Positions 6,318 through 9,526 of a stretch of DNA of 9,526 nt are shown here, piece by piece. This DNA is from Helicobacteraceae bacterium (GTDB taxonomy: Bacteria; Campylobacterota; Campylobacteria; Campylobacterales; Sulfurimonadaceae). Every line of letters begins with the position of its first letter. Positions within the stretch are counted from its first letter, which is position 1. The stretch spans positions 1-9,526 of the forward strand of contig JAGXIA010000054.1 in assembly GCA_024635885.1 (NCBI GenBank), given 5' to 3'. The position numbers were made by a program, and so were the translations under genes. The notes under the pieces are model-generated. The model was not told the DNA's origin, did no database searches, and saw only the letters and a list, made by a program, of their open reading frames with translations.

Positions 6318-6608
6318 GTGTACTCCTTTGAACAACTCATAAAGGCCAAAACTCTTCTTGGCCTTAGAGAAAAATCTTCCCTTAAAGAAATCAAACTAAA
6401 ATATAAAAATCTTATGAAAAAATGGCATCCTGACAAACACAAAAATGATGTTGAAAAAGCAACAAAGATGAGTATGAAGATAAATGAAGCCTATGAAATA
6501 ATACTGTCATATTGCAATAACTATGAGTATAGTTTTGATGAAGAAAAAATAAAAAGAAGCTACTTTACCCCTGCCGAATGGTGGAATGACAAATTTGGAA
6601 ATAGATAA
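6318..6608 (+). CDS. Small stand-alone J-domain protein (DnaJ-like co-chaperone)
   Basis: A 96-residue protein that is essentially only a J domain, the module that stimulates the ATPase of DnaK (Hsp70). Helix I is EQLIKAKTLLGL (5-16). Helix II, with basic residues, is LKEIKLKYKNLMKKW (22-36). The invariant HPD tripeptide is His37-Pro38-Asp39, followed by helix III (MSMKINEAYEIILSYC, 51-66). There is no Gly/Phe region, zinc finger or substrate-binding domain. The tail ends SYFTPAEWWNDKFGNR, aromatic and of unknown role, and could be a targeting peptide. The start is GTG 6318; an in-frame stop at 6261 and the lack of any other ATG, GTG or TTG in between leave it as the only standard start. There is no Shine-Dalgarno, so translation may depend on ribosomes ending ftsZ 8 bases upstream. 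Which client it serves cannot be read from the sequence. Confidence 0.85.
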   Translation: MYSFEQLIKAKTLLGLREKSSLKEIKLKYKNLMKKWHPDKHKNDVEKATKMSMKINEAYEIILSYCNNYEYSFDEEKIKRSYFTPAEWWNDKFGNR

Positions 6609-6618
6609 ATAGTTTACT

Positions 6619-7578
6619 CTACAGCCAAACACCATTTTTTATAAAATATATTATTGGGTATAAACTGAGCAAAAGAACATATAAAGAAGTGAAAAATATT
6701 GAAACATTGTAATTTTTAATTCTCTCTTTATATTTTGAATCTATAAAACCAACTACCAAACCATAAAATGTACCACCAAAGAGTAAGGCATAAATAGCAT
6801 ACCCAACATAGTAATAATCTTTTTGTAAGAAACAAAATGGACAATGGTGAGTTGGAAGTTCATAAATATATGTTCCAAAAAAGGCAATCAAGCTTACTAT
6901 CGACACAAGAATAAAAATCAAATTACTAATCGCAAAAAGATACCTATTTTTCAAGAAGTAAAAAATGAGTATCAATAAATAATTACTATAAAACAGAGCT
7001 AAAAGAACAGGCGTATCAATAAGAAAAATATTTGATATGTAAGAACTTGCAGAGCTTGAATAAAGTGTTCCGCAACAGCTTACAATTCTGTCTATATCAA
7101 TCGCACTGAACATCAAACCTTCTAAAATCAACTCTGGTATAAAAAAGAAAAATGCACCTATAAAAACACCGAACTTCAGTTTCGTGTAGGGCTGACTTTC
7201 TTCTTTCATATCTGCACTGTGAAGCATTAGCCAGTATGCAAAAAGGTACAGGTTGATAATCTTCAGTATTAAAAGATAAGTCCCATAAACAGTAGCATCA
7301 ACAACCCCTGCTCCACACATTGCTCCGGTTAAGACATGAGAAATTTTATCGAGGGTAAATATGAAAAATAAAAAAAGCGGCACTTTAATTGCAAAGATAT
7401 ACTTTATAATGGTTGCTGCCAGAAAACTCTGTTTTTCTAGTTTATACTGGCTTGTGTCTGTGGAATTAAAATTCCATTTTAAAAATATTTTCACACTTAA
7501 GACAAAAGCGATAACAGCAAAAATGAAAAAAATTACATTTAAAATCAGTATTGTTAAGACTTCTGGCATCAAAATCAT
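6619..7578 (-). CDS. Polytopic membrane protein with periplasmic cysteine motifs (HHCPFC)
   Basis: I do not recognise a named family. The 319 residues form about eight transmembrane segments (roughly 7-33, 54-76, 97-121, 134-156, 186-208, 214-238, 256-279, 292-314). Lys and Arg concentrate in the loops at 34-53, 120-135, 209-213 and 280-291, which by the positive-inside rule are cytoplasmic. All five cysteines then lie in the other three loops, facing the periplasm: MCGAG (Cys88), SCCG (Cys168, Cys169) and THHCPFCFLQ (Cys246, Cys249, with His244 and His245). CPxC followed by Leu-Gln recalls DsbB-type thiol oxidoreductases, but the rest does not match DsbB, and metal or haem binding is equally possible. 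The start ATG 7578 overlaps the ATPase stop (ATGA), so the protein is coupled to the ABC genes and probably works with them. It converges on the J-domain gene with a 10-base gap. Confidence 0.75.
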   Translation of the reverse strand: MILMPEVLTILILNVIFFIFAVIAFVLSVKIFLKWNFNSTDTSQYKLEKQSFLAATIIKYIFAIKVPLFLFFIFTLDKISHVLTGAMCGAGVVDATVYGTYLLILKIINLYLFAYWLMLHSADMKEESQPYTKLKFGVFIGAFFFFIPELILEGLMFSAIDIDRIVSCCGTLYSSSASSYISNIFLIDTPVLLALFYSNYLLILIFYFLKNRYLFAISNLIFILVSIVSLIAFFGTYIYELPTHHCPFCFLQKDYYYVGYAIYALLFGGTFYGLVVGFIDSKYKERIKNYNVSIFFTSLYVLLLSLYPIIYFIKNGVWL

Positions 7579-8246
7579 AGAACAATTTTTCCCTTATGAA
7601 TCTCAAGCTCTCTGTCCACAAAATCAAGACCAAAAAAGAGTGGGTCGTGTGTCGCTATTATTATAGTCTTGTTAAGTGCTTTAAGCTCTCTTAAAATGTC
7701 TATAAAGTGATGAGACAACTTCTCATCCAGATTGGCTGTCGGTTCATCTGCTATGATGATTTTAGGGTTGTTAACATATGCGCGTGCTATTGCCACACGC
7801 TGTTGTTCACCACCTGAAAGATTGCGAACAATAGCATTTTCTTTATGCTCTATATGAAATCGCTTCATAACACTTTGAATCTTTTCTTCTACTTCCTTGG
7901 CATGTGGATTTAAAGACACTAAAGGAAGTAAAATATTATCTTTTACACTAAGAGTAGGAATAAGATTATATTTTTGAAAGATAAAACCAATATTATCTCT
8001 TCTGTAAACAGATGAAAAGTTATCAGAGAGCTTTGATATCTGTTTTGCATCAACTATAACTTCACCGCTTGTAGGTTTGCTCAGAGCCGCTATAAGTGAA
8101 AGAATTGTACTTTTTCCACTGCCACTGGCACCTTTTAAAACTATAAGCTCACCCTCTTGTACTGTTAGGTTTATATTATCTAGAGCTGTAACTCTGTCGA
8201 ACTTATTTGCTTCATATATTTTTCTTATATTTTTTAATTCTATCAT
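7575..8246 (-). CDS. ABC transporter ATP-binding protein, MacB/LolD type
   Basis: ATPase subunit of the MacB/LolD/FtsE group, which powers lipoprotein release, efflux or mechanotransmission across the envelope. All motifs are intact: Walker A GASGSGKST (39-47), Q-loop Gln91 (IFQKYNLIP), signature LSGGEQQR (143-150), Walker B IIIADEP (163-169) with catalytic Glu168, D-loop ANLD (171-174) and switch His200 (ATHD). The 223-residue length is standard for a stand-alone ATPase of this group. Its ATG shares one base with the stop of the permease gene (TAATG), and its own stop overlaps the next start (ATGA), so the three are one translational unit. The substrate cannot be deduced. A LolD role is less likely because only one permease gene adjoins it, whereas the classical Lol complex uses LolC and LolE or a LolF. 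Confidence 0.93.
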   Translation of the reverse strand: MIELKNIRKIYEANKFDRVTALDNINLTVQEGELIVLKGASGSGKSTILSLIAALSKPTSGEVIVDAKQISKLSDNFSSVYRRDNIGFIFQKYNLIPTLSVKDNILLPLVSLNPHAKEVEEKIQSVMKRFHIEHKENAIVRNLSGGEQQRVAIARAYVNNPKIIIADEPTANLDEKLSHHFIDILRELKALNKTIIIATHDPLFFGLDFVDRELEIHKGKIVL

Positions 8247-9433
8247 TATCTTATCACTTCATCTGCTTCAAGAGTTGCCACTTTCCATGAGGGAATAAGA
8301 ATCGCAGCTATATAGATAGGCACACTTAGGAAAAATATTAAAAACAGTGTTTGAAAATCAAATACAAAAGGTAATTCAAAACTAGTTTTTAACTGAGAAT
8401 ACCCTGAAAATATATTACTTATTAAAGGAGCTTGAAAGATATAAACATAGGCTAAAGCAAGCCCTACCCCAAAAATGTATGAGAAAAAAGAGATTATAAA
8501 GCTTTCATATAATTTTTCTTTGAGCACATCATCTACTGTCCATCCAACTGCTTTTAGAATTCCTATCTCTCTTTTCTCTTCGCTTGTAAGTCCGCTTGAT
8601 TTATCGTAAATTATAATGAAAAATGTAAAAAGAGCTACAATAAAAAGTACCAAGAATACCCCACTTTTATAATCAAAAATATTTTGATAACTTACTTTTA
8701 AATCATGATTCGTAATTATTCTGGTGTCTGGAAACATCAATTTTATCTTTGAGACAACTGTTGCTATTTCTTCAGGATTTGCCACCTTAACAACTATATC
8801 AGTCGCCTTTGATTCTTCAAAATTAAAAATCTCTCTAAAGAGATCTTTAGACATTATAATCATGTCATTTGATTCTAATTCTGTGTCACCATCAAATATT
8901 CCGGCAATACGCACTTTTTTCAAAGTTCCATCCGGTTTTATGAAGTTAAAGAACTCTTTATAATAGTTACTCTGCATTGTACGTTTAACTCCGCTTCCAA
9001 CTAACATAGTAGCGGTACCATTAATATCATCAAAATCGAAATCTTTTACAAGATTTGTAAAGCTATTTTTATACTGTTGTTCATATTTGTCAATGCCAAC
9101 TATACTAAAGTTTACTCTGGCATTTTCAAAATAGTAATAACCCCATACTCTAGCCACAGCATCATTTACTCCTGATATTCCCAATATGTCATCAACTAAA
9201 TTTACATCTATATCATAATGACGGCCTGCCTTGATTTTTTGAACTATTATCTGAGGAAGAGCGTCAACTGTAGAGTCCAATTCGTATCGAATAGAGTTTG
9301 TTATAAAAAATACCGATGTTAAAAGAAAGGTTAAAAGTGTAAAAATTGTAACTATAAATAAACTTTTGTATTTCTGTCTTAGGATTGCGTTTATTGCATA
9401 TTCTACTAAGTATATATTTATTTTATTTTTCAT
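8246..9433 (-). CDS. ABC transporter permease, FtsX/MacB (DUF214-like) type
   Basis: Permease of the type VII ABC group. The 395 residues show one N-terminal transmembrane segment (about 25-45), a large periplasmic domain (about 46-255, the MacB_PCD position), and three more segments at about 257-277, 310-333 and 360-381. A cytoplasmic coupling loop SEEKREIGILKAVGWTVDDV (284-303) is diagnostic of the FtsX-like domain that contacts the ATPase. Unlike true MacB, the ATPase is a separate gene directly downstream (TAATG overlap). The periplasmic stretch IIVQKIKAGRHYDI (62-75) resembles, from memory, permeases found beside NosL-like accessory genes, but this is only a hint. The start ATG 9433 overlaps the stop of the upstream partial gene (ATGA). 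It is probably a dimer with two ATPase copies. The substrate is unknown. Confidence 0.92.
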   Translation of the reverse strand: MKNKINIYLVEYAINAILRQKYKSLFIVTIFTLLTFLLTSVFFITNSIRYELDSTVDALPQIIVQKIKAGRHYDIDVNLVDDILGISGVNDAVARVWGYYYFENARVNFSIVGIDKYEQQYKNSFTNLVKDFDFDDINGTATMLVGSGVKRTMQSNYYKEFFNFIKPDGTLKKVRIAGIFDGDTELESNDMIIMSKDLFREIFNFEESKATDIVVKVANPEEIATVVSKIKLMFPDTRIITNHDLKVSYQNIFDYKSGVFLVLFIVALFTFFIIIYDKSSGLTSEEKREIGILKAVGWTVDDVLKEKLYESFIISFFSYIFGVGLALAYVYIFQAPLISNIFSGYSQLKTSFELPFVFDFQTLFLIFFLSVPIYIAAILIPSWKVATLEADEVIR

Positions 9434-9526
9434 TTATCTATCTTAGTGCTATATGGATTTATAATATGTGAATGTGAAATAGCAAAGGTTGAAGGAAAGT
9501 ATTCTCTTAAACTGCCATCGTCTTTA
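9430..9526 (-). CDS. C-terminal end of an unrecognised protein, first visible gene of the ABC operon
   Basis: The minus strand is open from the window edge to a TGA at 9432-9430, giving the last 31 residues of a protein: KDDGSLREYFPSTFAISHSH followed by IINPYSTKIDK. The TGA overlaps the permease ATG in an ATGA junction, the same coupling as elsewhere in the operon, which is why I take the frame as coding despite its short length. The HSH pair and the polar tail would suit a soluble or periplasmic protein, but no family is recognisable from this much. The rest of the gene and the operon promoter lie beyond base 9526. Confidence 0.65.
   Translation of the reverse strand, partial: KDDGSLREYFPSTFAISHSHIINPYSTKIDK

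Noticed and set aside
6240..6330. A terminator after ftsZ
   Set aside because: No hairpin with a T-run is found in the 8 bases between ftsZ and the J-domain gene or just inside it, so read-through is more likely.
6257..6442. Minus-strand open frame of 61 codons across the ftsZ end and the J-domain gene
   Set aside because: The plus-strand J domain with its HPD motif explains this DNA, and the antisense frame has no recognisable content.
7361..7666. Plus-strand open frame of 101 codons opposite the membrane-protein and ATPase genes
   Set aside because: It is antisense to two coding genes with clear membrane segments and ATPase motifs, and has no Shine-Dalgarno.
8077..8298. Plus-strand open frame of 73 codons opposite the ATPase start
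   Set aside because: It is antisense to the Walker A region and the permease end; a shadow frame.
8724..8963. Plus-strand open frame of 79 codons opposite the permease
   Set aside because: It is antisense to the periplasmic domain of the permease, with no recognisable product.
6619..9433. NosF/NosY copper ABC transporter of a nitrous oxide reductase cluster
   Set aside because: The permease has one N-terminal TM, a large periplasmic domain and three C-terminal TMs (FtsX/MacB layout), unlike the NosY type. No nos gene is visible. Only a vague resemblance to permeases beside NosL-like genes remains.
7575..9433. FtsE-FtsX division pair, tempting because ftsA and ftsZ are close
   Set aside because: The permease at 395 residues is longer than FtsX (about 270-350), its periplasmic domain is of the larger MacB type, and the genes are on the opposite strand from ftsAZ.

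Overview
The window is AT-rich chromosomal DNA that looks like a free-living Campylobacterota bacterium (Sulfurimonas or a close relative). This rests on the base composition, the protein style, and the gene order PpiD-like protein, ftsA, ftsZ next to bioA, which from memory is a Campylobacterota arrangement. The exact species cannot be fixed from the sequence alone. No mobile element, CRISPR array, rRNA or tRNA is visible.

Layout. Bases 1-192 are the 3' end of a cold-shock protein gene, closed by a short GC-rich hairpin terminator. A separate transcription unit follows (329-919), encoding a small class II aldolase/adducin-fold protein that appears to have lost its metal-binding histidines. 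It converges on bioA (minus strand, 916-2217) so tightly that the two stop codons overlap. bioA diverges from a plus-strand cell-envelope and division cluster: a PpiD-type membrane-anchored periplasmic chaperone that lacks the parvulin domain (2349-3815), ftsA (TTG start, 3817-5175), ftsZ (strong Shine-Dalgarno, 5185-6309) and a 96-residue stand-alone J-domain protein (GTG start, 6318-6608).

The right third is a minus-strand operon of at least four genes read from right to left. It holds the tail of an unrecognised protein (9430-9526), a MacB/FtsX-type ABC permease (8246-9433), its ATPase (7575-8246) and a polytopic membrane protein (6619-7578). The junctions are ATGA, TAATG and ATGA overlaps, so the genes are almost certainly co-translated. 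By the positive-inside rule, all five cysteines of the last protein (including a HHCPFC motif) fall in its three periplasmic loops. This operon is the best candidate for an incompletely described system: an ABC transporter or mechanotransmission pair working with a periplasm-facing thiol or metal-binding membrane protein.

How the parts work together: FtsA anchors and modulates the FtsZ ring, and their linkage to an envelope chaperone and a J-domain co-chaperone ties division to protein folding at the level of gene order. BioA is a biotin-synthesis enzyme that only shares the intergenic promoter region. No stretch longer than about 140 bases lacks a gene.
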